The notes beneath the pieces are model-generated. The model ran no database searches and was not told the DNA's origin. It was given only the letters and a program-made list of their open reading frames with translations. From assembly GCA_016288755.1 (NCBI GenBank), contig JAEELE010000021.1, positions 1-37,410 on the forward strand: DNA of 37,410 nucleotides. Direction: 5' to 3'. This document shows, piece after piece, positions 28,944-37,410 of this stretch. A program made the translations under genes and the position numbers. The DNA comes from Oscillospiraceae bacterium (lineage in GTDB: Bacteria; Bacillota; Clostridia; Oscillospirales; Ruminococcaceae). Positions within the stretch are counted from its first letter, which is position 1. Each line of letters starts with the position of its first letter.

Positions 28944-30266
28944 TTATTTTGTCTTGGTTTCCCTGCGGCGAAGAATGCCGGAGACAACTGCCATGCTCAT
29001 GCCGATCCCGACCAGCGTCAGAGCCCCAACAAATATGAGCCTGTCCGTCATGACATTGTTTCCTGTCTGAGGCAGATCAACCTTCTCTGCGGCGACGTTA
29101 TTGCCGATGCCGGATACCGGATCGACGGTGTAAACATCGAGGACATTACGTCCTGCGTCCTTGATCGTGATCTCGTATGCGCCGTCACGCTTATTCGTGA
29201 TTTTCGCGGACACATCTGTGTATCCCGATCTTGCTTTGTAATCATTCACTGCCCATTCGCAGAGCTCCTGATCCGATGCAATGTGTGATGCATCTGTATT
29301 GCCTGCATCTGGCTCGGTCATGTCAGCAGACGTGCTGTCGGAGGGATCTGTCAGATCGGTGTCCGTGGTGACAGCTGTGGTGTGCTCATCTGCAGAATCC
29401 GTCGAGGGTGGAAAATAAGCGTCGTCATAAATCACGGTCGTTGTGGTTTCCGGGTATAATTCCTCCTCCGTTATGACATGGAATGTGCAGCTCGCCGTTC
29501 TGCCGTCGGGCAGTGTGACCGTGATATCCGTTTCTCCGTAATCCAGACATTTCACCTTGAAATACAGCACGGAATCGCGCTCATAGGTTCCGATGATCTC
29601 AGCCACCGTCGGGTCTGCAACGACACAGGATTCGATCCCGGTATTCAGTGACAGATGAATGTCATAGGTGTCCTCCGGCATGCAGTAAATATTCGTGGAA
29701 TAGTTATCACCGAACAGTCCGAGGTCGTATGTGGGCGCTTTGAAGAACACTGAGAAGGTCGCCGAATAATCAATCAGCTTGACACGGCAAATGCGGTCAT
29801 TCTTCTTTACCGTGAGAATGTCCCCGCCCTTTGTATTGACAGCGACCTGATAGTTTCCCTCTGTTGTGTTGTCAACAGCACTGGTGTCAAAGGTATAGGA
29901 ATCCGAATAATCGCCTCTTTTCACGCGGGCACGCAAGCCAAACGGGTCCCTGTCAAATGTTCCGTCCGGGTTGAGCACCGACAAATTCAGAACCGTACCG
30001 CTGAGATCCAGTTCATCTCCGACCCAATGAAAATATGTCCATGACTGCGGGAGAAATGCGCCCTCGTAATCATATTCCGAATCCGGGAGGGTCTCCGTCG
30101 TGACAGTGGTGGTGTTCTCCGTAGTGGTGTTCTCCGTAGTGGTGTTCTCCGTAGTGGTGTTTTCCGTGGTCGTGCTCTCCATTTCATCGGCGCTGACCGG
30201 GCTGAACATCGCACCGCTCATGAGACAGCAGACTGATAAAAATGAAAACGCAAAAGTTAATTTCAT
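28944..30266 (-). CDS. LPQTG sortase-anchored surface protein
   Basis: 440 residues, ATG 30266 with AGGAGG 7 nt upstream. Signal peptide ~1-26 (FAFSFLSVCCLMSGAMFSPVSADE), a TTTEN repeat segment (~30-55), a beta-rich middle region (~65-280) with a possible Ig-like domain (VVADPTVAEIIGTYERDSVLYFKV), a Thr/Asp-rich linker and a small domain ~345-395 (LCEWAVNDYKARSGYTD... ITIKDAGRNVLDVYTVDPVSGIGN) of a type I associate with Ruminococcus surface proteins. Then LPQTG (398-402), a hydrophobic helix and RRRETKTK. Sortase A-type wall anchoring is expected. No enzyme domain recognised; adhesion or scaffolding is inference. Confidence 0.9.
   Translation of the reverse strand: MKLTFAFSFLSVCCLMSGAMFSPVSADEMESTTTENTTTENTTTENTTTENTTTVTTETLPDSEYDYEGAFLPQSWTYFHWVGDELDLSGTVLNLSVLNPDGTFDRDPFGLRARVKRGDYSDSYTFDTSAVDNTTEGNYQVAVNTKGGDILTVKKNDRICRVKLIDYSATFSVFFKAPTYDLGLFGDNYSTNIYCMPEDTYDIHLSLNTGIESCVVADPTVAEIIGTYERDSVLYFKVKCLDYGETDITVTLPDGRTASCTFHVITEEELYPETTTTVIYDDAYFPPSTDSADEHTTAVTTDTDLTDPSDSTSADMTEPDAGNTDASHIASDQELCEWAVNDYKARSGYTDVSAKITNKRDGAYEITIKDAGRNVLDVYTVDPVSGIGNNVAAEKVDLPQTGNNVMTDRLIFVGALTLVGIGMSMAVVSGILRRRETKTK
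30107..30180 (-). repeat. 15-bp tandem repeat encoding TTTEN
   Basis: Four near-identical 15-bp units (plus-strand GTAGTGGTGTTCTCC) plus a diverged flank, coding for (TTTEN)4 just after the signal peptide. In frame, so length changes would be tolerated. Confidence 0.9.
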
Positions 30267-30423
30267 GATCCATCCTCCTGTTCCAATATCCGTGAAGCAT
30301 TTCCTGAACGATCAAAGTCAGAAAGCGGTCATAGGCATCACCCTTTCCTGTTTGTGAAAATGATACAATGCAGTATCTCTGTAATCTGAGACGACAAAAA
30401 CAGGAAAAGGTAACATCTGCATA

Positions 30424-30460
30424 CAAAAAAACAGCTCAGGGCATTCCGCTCTGAGCTGTG
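30424..30460 (-). terminator. Terminator of the DUF308-MMPL-heptad operon
   Basis: Stem ACAGCTCAG / CTGAGCTGT with an 11-nt loop, followed on the minus strand by seven Ts. It lies 12 nt after the stop at 30472. The rest of 30267-30471 shows no gene and no convincing promoter. Confidence 0.88.
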
Positions 30461-30471
30461 CTTTTCCTGTA

Positions 30472-33111
30472 TCAGTTTTCAGTCCCGTCGAAGATGTAGA
30501 GGAACCTAACGCTGCCGTCCATGCCATCCGCGATGCCGGAATAGCTGTCGTAGCCCTGTGCCGCTGCCCGCAGAGCCTTGAAGCGGTCGACCAGACCGGG
30601 CAGTGCTTTATTTGCAGCCTCGCTGATTTTGTCAATGCCTTTGCTGCGGAATTCGGTCATGCCGTTGTTCAGGTCCTTCGCACCCGTTTCCAGCCTGCCG
30701 ACGCCGTCGATCAGGTCGGCACTGCCGGTTTTCAGCGTTCCGATTCCCTGCCAGACCGTATTTGCGCCGTCCGACAGCGACAAAGCACCGCCCGAGAGCG
30801 TCTGCAGCGACAGATACAGCGTATTTGCGCCGCCGGAGAGCTGCGTGCTGCCGTCGAGAAGCTGCTGCAAGCCGCCGTCCAGCGCGGCAGCGCCGGTGCT
30901 GAGCTGATCGATGCCGCTGCCGAGCGCCGCTGAGCCGTCATAGAGCGTGCCGAGCCCGAGGCAAAGTTCGCCCGAGCCCGCAGAGAGCCGCGCAAGACCG
31001 GTATTGAGGCTGCCGGAGCCCGCAGACAGCGACTGAATGCCCTGAATCAGTGCGTCGAATCCGCCGAAGAGCCGATCGCTGCCAGCCGAGAATGCCGTGA
31101 TGCCTTGATCCAGCGCCTGCGTGCCTGCTGTGAGCGTCTTTGCGCCGCCGCAGAGCTGCGATGCTGCACCGGATAGCTGCTTTGCACCGCCTGCGAGCGC
31201 CGTTGCGCCCTGATCAAGCGACGTCATGCCCGCAATGAGCGACACTGCGCCGTTGTCAGCGGATGCAAGCCCGTCACGCAGGCTGCCGATGCCGCCGTCA
31301 AGCTGCTGTGCACCGGTTTTCAGTGCTGCTGCACCCGCACCGAGCTGACCGTCCGTGTCCATTGCCGCGGCGATCTGCTGCTGTGCCGCAACGGTCTGCT
31401 GCAGCGTTGCGATCGCTGCTGCGAGCTCCTGAGAGGGCGCCTGCGCATAGAGTGCCTGCAGAGCGGTCAGCGCCTGCTGATTCGCAGTGATGGTCGCGTC
31501 GAGCGAATCACCGGCAGTGCCAATGCCCGCGGCCAGCGCCTCCGCACCGGCTGAGAGCTGAGCAGCACCGTCCGAGAGCGAATCTGCGCCGGTTTTTGCC
31601 GCACCGATTCCGGCAGCCAGCGAATCAGCGCCGGTCTTCGCACCGCTGATGCCCGCAGCGAGCTGCTCTGCGGACTCGCTCAGGGATGCAGCACCGCTGT
31701 CCATCTGCGAAAGACCGTCTGAGAGCGCCTCCGCGCCGCTGTGAACCTGCTTTGCCGCCTCCGAGAGCTGCCCGACCCCGCTTTTCAGCGATTCCGCGCC
31801 GGTGCTGAGCGTGTCAACGCCCTGTTCGAGTGCGTCAAAGCCCGCATTCATCTGATCGGAGCCGTTCTTGGCAGCGTCAATGCCCGATTTCAGCTGATCT
31901 GCGCCGTCCTCTGCTGACCTGATGCCGTCCGTCAGCTGCTTTGAGCCGCCGGAGACCTGCGCAAAGCCATCTGTGAGCTTGCCGGAGCCGTCCTTTGCGC
32001 TGCGGACACCGTCGGTCAGCTTGCCGCTCGCGTCAGAGAGGGTCTTTGCACCGTCTGTGAGCTGATCTGCGCCGGTGCTGAGCGCTGCCGCACCGTCCTT
32101 CAGCTCCGCAGAGCCGTCGAGCAGCCGGTCGATGCCGTCGCTCAACGAGCCGGTGCCGCCGGAGAGCTGTATGATGCCGTCATAGAGCGCGGCAGTTCCG
32201 TCGCAGAGGGCGTTTGCGCCGTCGCTCAGCTCCTTGATCTTGTCGGTCAGCTCGCCGAAGGAGATATCCTCATCGAGCTCCATCTTCGAGAAGAGCTCGT
32301 CAGAGACGACCGTGACCGAATTGCTCATGCCGAAATCTGTCACATCTGCGGAGAGCTCGACTGATTCGGGCAGTGTGCCGGAGAATCCCTCGATCTCACC
32401 GAGCCCGAGGCTCTCGTTCATGCCAGGGAATGCGATGCCGACGACGATCAGCCTGTCGCCGTCGGAGATCACCTTGCCGTTCGTGATCTCCACATTGACG
32501 AATTTCGCGGTATCGAGCACCGCAGCGCTCGCCGCCATGAAGGGCACATAGATCGTCTTTTCCTCGCCGTTGATCTTCGCAGTTGTCTTCTGGCGGTTCT
32601 CATAGGTCCAGCGGATCACAACATGCCCGCTCTTGCCCCTGAGCTCATTGACCGTGACCTCTTTGCCGTCGAGCAGATACTGGATCTTCACGCCGACCGG
32701 CAGCTCCTTGTCGCTCGTGCCCTTGTAGTAGATATCCTCGCCGTTTGCGTTCCAGTCGAGCGAATCGCCGTTCTGCGAGAAGGTCTCGCTGCCGCGAACA
32801 TTGACAATATCCGTGAGCGCCGACACATCGGTCAGTGATGCAAGCGCCTTTGTGTTTTTCAGCCAGTCGCTGACGATCACCTTCCTGACGGCGGAATCCG
32901 CGCCGCAGACGACATAGACCGTTTCATCCTTGCAGGCGCTGCCGTCCGCTGCCTTGCGCGACGTTTTCGTCTCTGTTGAATCGCTGACGCTTTCGGCGGT
33001 CTGTGCCGTATCGGCGGTGCTGTTGTTCTTTGCATAAGCGATCGAGCCGGTCGCGCCTGCGGAAATGACGATCGCGAGCAGGCTTGCGATGACCTTCTTA
33101 TAGTTTTTCAT
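30472..33111 (-). CDS. Exported Leu-x-x-Gly heptad-repeat protein partnered with an MMPL exporter
   Basis: 879 residues, ATG 33111 with AGGAG 8 nt upstream. Signal peptide ~1-27. Residues ~55-285 form a beta-rich domain (ETVYVVCGADSAVRKVIVSDWLKN...). From ~290 to ~830 it runs as continuous heptads of the LxxGxxxL type (LSDGAxxLSxGAxxL), as in YhgE/Pip and TIGR03057 proteins, broken once near 540-590 by a Gln/Ala-rich coiled coil. No membrane helices follow, unlike full YhgE proteins. It probably forms a long extracellular rod or conduit for the MMPL protein encoded 18 bp upstream. Confidence 0.87.
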   Translation of the reverse strand: MKNYKKVIASLLAIVISAGATGSIAYAKNNSTADTAQTAESVSDSTETKTSRKAADGSACKDETVYVVCGADSAVRKVIVSDWLKNTKALASLTDVSALTDIVNVRGSETFSQNGDSLDWNANGEDIYYKGTSDKELPVGVKIQYLLDGKEVTVNELRGKSGHVVIRWTYENRQKTTAKINGEEKTIYVPFMAASAAVLDTAKFVNVEITNGKVISDGDRLIVVGIAFPGMNESLGLGEIEGFSGTLPESVELSADVTDFGMSNSVTVVSDELFSKMELDEDISFGELTDKIKELSDGANALCDGTAALYDGIIQLSGGTGSLSDGIDRLLDGSAELKDGAAALSTGADQLTDGAKTLSDASGKLTDGVRSAKDGSGKLTDGFAQVSGGSKQLTDGIRSAEDGADQLKSGIDAAKNGSDQMNAGFDALEQGVDTLSTGAESLKSGVGQLSEAAKQVHSGAEALSDGLSQMDSGAASLSESAEQLAAGISGAKTGADSLAAGIGAAKTGADSLSDGAAQLSAGAEALAAGIGTAGDSLDATITANQQALTALQALYAQAPSQELAAAIATLQQTVAAQQQIAAAMDTDGQLGAGAAALKTGAQQLDGGIGSLRDGLASADNGAVSLIAGMTSLDQGATALAGGAKQLSGAASQLCGGAKTLTAGTQALDQGITAFSAGSDRLFGGFDALIQGIQSLSAGSGSLNTGLARLSAGSGELCLGLGTLYDGSAALGSGIDQLSTGAAALDGGLQQLLDGSTQLSGGANTLYLSLQTLSGGALSLSDGANTVWQGIGTLKTGSADLIDGVGRLETGAKDLNNGMTEFRSKGIDKISEAANKALPGLVDRFKALRAAAQGYDSYSGIADGMDGSVRFLYIFDGTEN

Positions 33112-33129
33112 ATCAGATACTCCTTTCTG

Positions 33130-35238
33130 TCAATGCGCGAAATGCGGGCGGAATTGATGCCGCTTCTGAGCATCCTCCGGCAAAAATCCGGCGCTGGTCC
33201 GCACGATGATGCCGTCAAGCAGCATGAACATCGAGGGCAGGACCGTGATGACAACGACCATTGAGATCAGTGCGCCGCGGGAGAGCAGCATGCACAGCGA
33301 CGAGATCAGCCCGATATCGGAATAGACTGCCACGCCGACGGTCGCCGCGAAAAAGCCGAGCGCCGAGGTCACAACGGACTGCACCGAGGTCCTGAGCGCG
33401 ATCGACACAGCGGTTTTCTTGTCCTTGCCGCTGCTGCGCTCGGTGCGGTAGCGCGTTGTCATGAGAATTGCATAGTCAACGGTCGCGCCGAGCTGAATCG
33501 TGCCGATGACGACCGACGCGATGAACGGCAGCTGTGTGTTCGTGTAATACGCGATGCCGAGATTGATCATGATCGCCAGCTCGATGACCGCGACCAGAAT
33601 CACCGGCAGCGTGACCGACCTGAAGGTCAGCGCGATGATCAGGAAGATCACGGCGATCGACAGGATGCTGACGACCTGAAAATCACGGTCGGTGATCTCG
33701 ATGAGGTCGCGCGTCGCGGGTGCCTCACCGATCAGCATGGCGTGCGCGTCGTATTTCTGCGCAATGTCGTTGAGCCTTGCAACCTGCGCGTTGACCGCAT
33801 CCGAGGCGACCTCATATTCCGAGCCGATCAGCATGAGCTGCCAGTTTTCGCTTTTCAGCGTCGATTTTACCGAATCCGGAATGATCTCCTCCGGGATCGC
33901 CGGACCGACGAGCGAATTGAAGCCGAGCGTGAACTGCACGCCGTCGACGCTGTTCATCTCATTCAGCATCTGCTGCGCGTCCTTCGCGGGCAAGGATGCG
34001 TCCGCGAGCAGCAAATGCGTGCTGTTCATGTGGAATTCCTCCTCGAGCTTGCTGTTCGCGATCACGCTGTCCAGCGTTTCGGGCAGTGTGCTGTCGAGCT
34101 TATAGTATACGTCGTAGTGTCTGTAGCCGTAGAGCGCCGGAATCAGCAGTGCGACCGCCAAGACCGCAAATGCGCCGGTGTGCTTCGTGATAAACGCGGT
34201 CACATGCGCAAACTTCGGCAGCAGATCGCGGTGCGAGGTGCGTGCGATCGCCGTGTCGAAGATCAGGATCATCGCGGGCAGAACGGTCACACATGCGATC
34301 ACGCCGCAGACAACGCCCTTTGCCATGACGATGCCGAGGTCGAGCCCGAGCGTGAAGCTCATGAAACACATGGCAAGGAAGCCCGCGACCGTCGTAAAGG
34401 AGCTGCTGACAACGGAAACGATCGTTGCAGCGATCGCGTGTGCCATTGCCTCCTGCCGGCTGTCGGGATACTGCGACTGCTGCTCCTTGTAGGTGTGCCA
34501 GAGGAAGATCGAATAATCCATCGTGACGCCGAGCTGCAGCACCATTGCGAGCGCCTGCGTCAGAAAGGAGACCTCTCCGGCGAATACATTCGTGCCAAGA
34601 TTCCACACCACAGCATAGCCGATGCTCAGCATGAAGAACACCGGAATCAGGAAGGAATCCATCGTCAGCACGAGCACCAGACTTGTCAGCAGCACGGCAA
34701 TCACCGTGTAAATCAGCGTTTCGCTCTCCGTCAGATGCTTCATATCCGCAGTGATCGCGGACATGCCGCTGATATAGCACTGCTTCGAGGTGATGCTCCG
34801 CATCGTGTCGATCGCCTCCAGCGTGCCTTCCGCGGAGGTGGTGTCGTCAAAGAACACTGCGAGCATCGTGGTATCACCGTGATTGAAGAAATCGGCGACC
34901 TTCTGCGGCAGGATCTCCTTCGGCACGCGCAGATCGGTCAGCGATTCATAGCAGACCACGTCCGCGACATGGTCGATCTCCGCGATTTTGTCCGCGGTCT
35001 CCCTGACCTCCTGCTCGCTCATGCCGTCGACTAGCACGAAGGAAAAGGCGCCCTTGCCGAATTCATCCTTTAAGATATCCTGCCCGACCATCGTGTTGAT
35101 ATCGCCCGGCAGATACGACAGAATGTCGTAATTCACGCGCGTGTGCAGGAAACCGAACACACACGGGATCAGCAGCAGCGTGCCGATGATCAGCACCGAC
35201 ACGCGGTGCCTTGTGATCCACTCACCGAATTTTATCAT
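33130..35238 (-). CDS. MMPL/RND-family membrane transporter
   Basis: 702 residues, ATG 35238. Two repeats of one helix, a large extracytoplasmic loop and five helices each. The conserved Asp-Tyr pairs of the proton path appear in GVTMDYSIFL and GATVDYAILM. MMPL proteins export lipids or hydrophobic compounds using the proton gradient. Its ATG overlaps the DUF308 stop (ATGA), and the heptad-repeat gene follows after 18 bp, so the three proteins likely work together. Cargo unknown. Confidence 0.92.
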   Translation of the reverse strand: MIKFGEWITRHRVSVLIIGTLLLIPCVFGFLHTRVNYDILSYLPGDINTMVGQDILKDEFGKGAFSFVLVDGMSEQEVRETADKIAEIDHVADVVCYESLTDLRVPKEILPQKVADFFNHGDTTMLAVFFDDTTSAEGTLEAIDTMRSITSKQCYISGMSAITADMKHLTESETLIYTVIAVLLTSLVLVLTMDSFLIPVFFMLSIGYAVVWNLGTNVFAGEVSFLTQALAMVLQLGVTMDYSIFLWHTYKEQQSQYPDSRQEAMAHAIAATIVSVVSSSFTTVAGFLAMCFMSFTLGLDLGIVMAKGVVCGVIACVTVLPAMILIFDTAIARTSHRDLLPKFAHVTAFITKHTGAFAVLAVALLIPALYGYRHYDVYYKLDSTLPETLDSVIANSKLEEEFHMNSTHLLLADASLPAKDAQQMLNEMNSVDGVQFTLGFNSLVGPAIPEEIIPDSVKSTLKSENWQLMLIGSEYEVASDAVNAQVARLNDIAQKYDAHAMLIGEAPATRDLIEITDRDFQVVSILSIAVIFLIIALTFRSVTLPVILVAVIELAIMINLGIAYYTNTQLPFIASVVIGTIQLGATVDYAILMTTRYRTERSSGKDKKTAVSIALRTSVQSVVTSALGFFAATVGVAVYSDIGLISSLCMLLSRGALISMVVVITVLPSMFMLLDGIIVRTSAGFLPEDAQKRHQFRPHFAH

Positions 35239-35843
35239 TGATTCTGCTCCTCTCTGTACTCTGCTTCTATGATGTCAGGGCGCTGGTTCCGGACGATCTT
35301 GACAGTCATCACGGCAGTCAGGAAATTGAGCGCACCCTCTGCAAGCAGCACCGCACCGAGCAGCCGGATCGCCAGAGCCGCGCTGTCAGCCGGGCGGAAC
35401 AACAGCACCAGCCCGAGCAGGACCGTCAGTGCCGCTCCCGAGCCGATCAGCCACCAGCGCGCGATGCCGAACCGTTTTGCGTCGGCTGCGATGCGCAGCT
35501 TGAGCAGACCGTCTGCCATGACACAGATTCCGGCAATCACGCAGAGAACTGTCATCAGATGTGCGGGATTTGTCAGAATCAGAATGCCGACCGTCACCAG
35601 CATGACGCCGTAGACCAGATCAAACTGAAACGCCAGCCGGTACAGATCACGGGAAAAATACCCGATCAGCCGGAATGCGCCGAAGGCGATCAGCAGCACA
35701 CCGGCGATCCGCCCGATCGCGGCGGCGCTGAAATCCGGTCGCACGATCAGCAGCAATCCTGCGGCTGCGAGCAGCGCCGAAACCGTCAGATAACCGGTTT
35801 TTGCGGTCCGCATCGGGTATACGGAGCGCACTGTCTTTGTCAT
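35235..35843 (-). CDS. HdeD/DUF308-family membrane protein
   Basis: 202 residues, ATG 35843 (AAAGGAAG upstream). Six hydrophobic helices arranged as repeats (LLIVRPDFSAAAIGRIAGVLLIAFGAFRLIG; ILILTNPAHLMTVLCVIAGICVMADGLLKL), the DUF308 pattern. Role unknown. First gene of the operon, coupled to MMPL by ATGA; its promoter lies directly downstream of the tetR gene. Confidence 0.88.
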   Translation of the reverse strand: MTKTVRSVYPMRTAKTGYLTVSALLAAAGLLLIVRPDFSAAAIGRIAGVLLIAFGAFRLIGYFSRDLYRLAFQFDLVYGVMLVTVGILILTNPAHLMTVLCVIAGICVMADGLLKLRIAADAKRFGIARWWLIGSGAALTVLLGLVLLFRPADSAALAIRLLGAVLLAEGALNFLTAVMTVKIVRNQRPDIIEAEYREEQNQ

Positions 35844-35875
35844 ATGCCCACTTCCTTTCCTTTGCCTGCATCTAT

Positions 35876-35904
35876 ATCATACAGCGTGAAGCAGCACTTT
35901 GCAA
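35876..35904 (-). promoter_or_regulatory. Promoter of the DUF308-MMPL-heptad operon
   Basis: TTGCAA (35904-35899), 17 bp, TATGAT (35881-35876) on the minus strand; about 35 bp before the ATG. Confidence 0.7.
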
Positions 35905-35911
35905 CGGACAC

Positions 35912-35952
35912 AACCGCCCGCGCTGTCTGATTTTTGGACAACGCGGGCGGTT
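35912..35952. repeat. 11-bp inverted repeat upstream of the DUF308 operon promoter
   Basis: AACCGCCCGCG (35912-35922) and CGCGGGCGGTT (35942-35952) are perfect complements with inner TGTC/GACA-like symmetry. Neither side has a good T tract, so a protein-binding site, perhaps for the adjacent TetR, is as likely as a terminator. Confidence 0.5.
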
Positions 35953-35978
35953 TGTCTGAATCCGGAAGGGGAGGGGAC

Positions 35979-36014
35979 AGAAATAAGCCGCCGATGCTTT
36001 CCGCACCGACGGCT
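35979..36014 (-). terminator. Terminator of the tetR gene
   Basis: Minus-strand stem AGCCGTCGGTGC / GCATCGGCGGCT with a short loop and TTATTTC after it; begins 9 nt past the tetR stop. Confidence 0.75.
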
Positions 36015-36022
36015 TCTCTGTA

Positions 36023-36580
36023 TCATGATTCCATGCACCGTTTGAGCATTTCCTCCGCCATGCCGCGCTTGAGCTCGCAGATGCGGAGCATATCCTGCTC
36101 CATATCCTCGCGCATGCCGCTGCGCACCCATTCGGTCGTCAGCCCGAAGCACACACACTTGTAATACCGGATGAACAGTCTGCGGTCCTCATCCCTGATC
36201 GGGTGCCCGGCAAGCAGCTTGTCGGCATAGACCGTCACGACCGCCTCGGTGACCTGCCAGAGATAGTGCTCATAGAGCTCGCGGTTGACGGACTGGTAGA
36301 TGTGCATGACGAGCCGCTTGTTCTGCCGCGCGAATTCCATGCTCGCTGCAACGCATTCGTCGATCGAATCAATGTGCGGGTGCGCGTTGATGATCGCGGT
36401 CGCCTCGTCGGTGATGATCTCCTCCAGCAGCGTCGGGATATCGGCGAAATGGTAGTAGAAGGAGTTGCGGTTGATGCCGCAGTCCTCGACGATATCGCGC
36501 ACGGTGATCTGCTTCATCGGGCGCTCATTCAGCAGCTTGATAAAGGACTGCTTGATCGCAGTCTTGGTAAAATTCGGCAT
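36023..36580 (-). CDS. TetR-family transcriptional regulator
   Basis: 185 residues. ATG 36580 is chosen because GAGGAG lies 8 nt upstream; an ATG three codons earlier has no such spacing. N-terminal TetR DNA-binding domain: FTKTAIKQSFIKLLNERPMKQITVRDIVEDCGINRNSFYYHFADIPTLL. The C-terminal domain (TetR_C_33/DhaS-like) is all helical. It lies directly upstream of, and on the same strand as, the DUF308-MMPL-heptad operon, so it likely represses that operon in response to the exported compound (inference). Confidence 0.92.
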   Translation of the reverse strand: MPNFTKTAIKQSFIKLLNERPMKQITVRDIVEDCGINRNSFYYHFADIPTLLEEIITDEATAIINAHPHIDSIDECVAASMEFARQNKRLVMHIYQSVNRELYEHYLWQVTEAVVTVYADKLLAGHPIRDEDRRLFIRYYKCVCFGLTTEWVRSGMREDMEQDMLRICELKRGMAEEMLKRCMES

Positions 36581-36603
36581 CCTTATCACTCCTCAATGAC
36601 ATG

Positions 36604-36632
36604 ATTATAACACATCTGCGAAAAAAATGCAA
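36604..36632 (-). promoter_or_regulatory. Promoter of tetR
   Basis: TTGCAT (36632-36627), 17 bp ending ATGTGT, TATAAT (36609-36604) on the minus strand; very close to the start codon, giving a short leader. Confidence 0.8.
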
Positions 36633-36640
36633 GCCTGCAC

Positions 36641-36679
36641 GAAAACGGACGGGCAGCGCCGCACGCCGACCCGTCCGTT
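36641..36679 (-). terminator. Terminator of proS
   Basis: Stem AACGGACGGG / CCCGTCCGTT with a 16-nt GC-rich loop, then TTTTC on the minus strand; 5 nt after the stop. Confidence 0.8.
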
Positions 36680-36683
36680 GATG

Positions 36684-37410
36684 TTATGCGTTCATGAGCT
36701 CGATGACCTTTTCCTTCAGCCATGCGACCGCTTCGTCGACGGGCACCATTTCCTTGAAGGACTTGTCGCGTGCAGCGATCTCGACGCAGCCCTCCGCCAT
36801 TGTCTTGGGGCTGACGATCACGCGGATCGGAATGCCGAACAGGTCGGCGTCCGCGAACATCACGCCCGGACGGATGTCACGGTCGTCATAGAGCGTCTCG
36901 ATGCCGTTGGAGAGCAGTGCCGCGTAGAGTCTGTCTGCCGTCTCCTTCACCTCCGGGTTGTCAACGCGCAGATTACAGACCTCGATCTGCCACGGTGCAA
37001 TCGAGATGGGCCAGATCGGTCCGAACTTGTCATGGCTCTCCTGACAGATTGACGCACACAGTCTGCCGACGCCGATGCCGTAGCAGCCCATGATCGGGTA
37101 CTGACGATCACCGTTTTCGTCGAGGTAGGTCATGTTCATCGACTTGGTGTACTTGGTGCCGAGCTGGAAGATATTGCCGATCTCGATGCCCTTTTCAATG
37201 TGGATCCGCGGCTGACCGCAGTCGGGGCAGACCGCGCCGTCGAAGGTCTTTGCAACGTCGTGATATTCGATCTCGCCGAGATCACGCGCCGCATTCAGCC
37301 CGCGCAGATGCGCATCAACTTTGTTTGCACCGCAGACCATCGACTCGATGCCGCGCAGGGATTTATCAAACACGACACGGATATTCTTCGGAAGACCGAT
37401 CGGACCGATA
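36684..37410 (-). CDS. proS: Prolyl-tRNA synthetase, C-terminal part (5' cut by window end)
   Basis: The frame is open to the window edge (about 242 residues present). It contains the end of the YbaK-type editing insertion (IGLPKNIRVVFDKSLRGIESMVCGANKVDAHLRGLN), then the catalytic core segment IEIGNIFQLGTKYTKSM, motif 3-type MGCYGIGVGRLCAS and the anticodon-binding domain (IAPWQIEVCNL... LYDDRDIRPGVMFADADLFGIPIRVIV). This is the bacterial-type ProRS with cis-editing domain. Charges tRNA-Pro in the cytoplasm. The GTG at 37373 is not the start; the sequence continues upstream without a break. Confidence 0.95.
   Translation of the reverse strand, partial: IGPIGLPKNIRVVFDKSLRGIESMVCGANKVDAHLRGLNAARDLGEIEYHDVAKTFDGAVCPDCGQPRIHIEKGIEIGNIFQLGTKYTKSMNMTYLDENGDRQYPIMGCYGIGVGRLCASICQESHDKFGPIWPISIAPWQIEVCNLRVDNPEVKETADRLYAALLSNGIETLYDDRDIRPGVMFADADLFGIPIRVIVSPKTMAEGCVEIAARDKSFKEMVPVDEAVAWLKEKVIELMNA

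Noticed and set aside
30472-33111. Heptad region as a collagen-like or phage tail-fibre protein
   Set aside because: The period is 7 residues with Leu-x-x-Gly spacing rather than Gly-x-y triplets, there is a signal peptide, and no phage genes are nearby.

Overview
The window is a GC-rich chromosomal segment of a fibre-degrading Gram-positive anaerobe, most likely a Ruminococcus-type member of the Oscillospiraceae. This rests on two secreted glycosidases with type I dockerin repeats (cellulosome-type docking), two sortase-anchored Thr-rich surface proteins, a T-box leader, tRNA genes without encoded CCA, AGGAGG-type ribosome binding sites and sigma-A promoters with an extended -10. I see no insertion sequence, prophage, CRISPR array or rRNA. 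Both ends are cut: a surface protein gene loses its 5' end at base 1, and proS loses its 5' end at base 37410.

Layout. 1-5.7 kb: end of a CnaB/Thr-repeat surface protein; a PAS/GGDEF-like regulator whose GGDEF signature is degenerate; a Gly-Arg-His tRNA operon; hflX. 5.8-14 kb: polysaccharide utilisation, with a GH2 beta-galactosidase carrying a LamG domain inserted in its barrel plus a second LamG and a dockerin, and a ricin-dockerin-GH43-GH43 enzyme. 14-16 kb: biotin, with birA, then a BirA-box-controlled DUF1284-bioY operon. 16.1-18.6 kb: a tight minus-strand operon encoding a zinc phospholipase C-like protein, a TIR-domain protein and a four-helix membrane protein; I consider it the best candidate for an undescribed (possibly defence) system. 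18.8-22 kb: asparaginase apparently lacking a standard start codon, DUF4416, DUF4177, nth, and a C39-like membrane-anchored protein.

22-28.9 kb: a complete T-box leader, probably sensing a tRNA with discriminator A (isoleucine is my best guess), controls an unusual XRE-cupin-acyl-CoA synthetase fusion. Then comes an alpha-xylosidase (GH31), PH-domain protein, FkbM methyltransferase operon. 28.9-37.4 kb (all minus): an LPQTG surface protein; a TetR gene followed by a DUF308-MMPL-heptad-repeat export operon; and the end of proS.

Themes. The GH2, GH43 and GH31 enzymes fit hemicellulose side-chain breakdown (galactose, arabinose, alpha-xylose). BioY scavenges biotin under BirA control. The T-box synthetase may link amino-acid shortage to activation of a carboxylic acid. 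This matters because ruminal cellulolytic cocci are known to build branched-chain amino acids from branched short-chain acids. All functional calls come from reading motifs; no database search was run.
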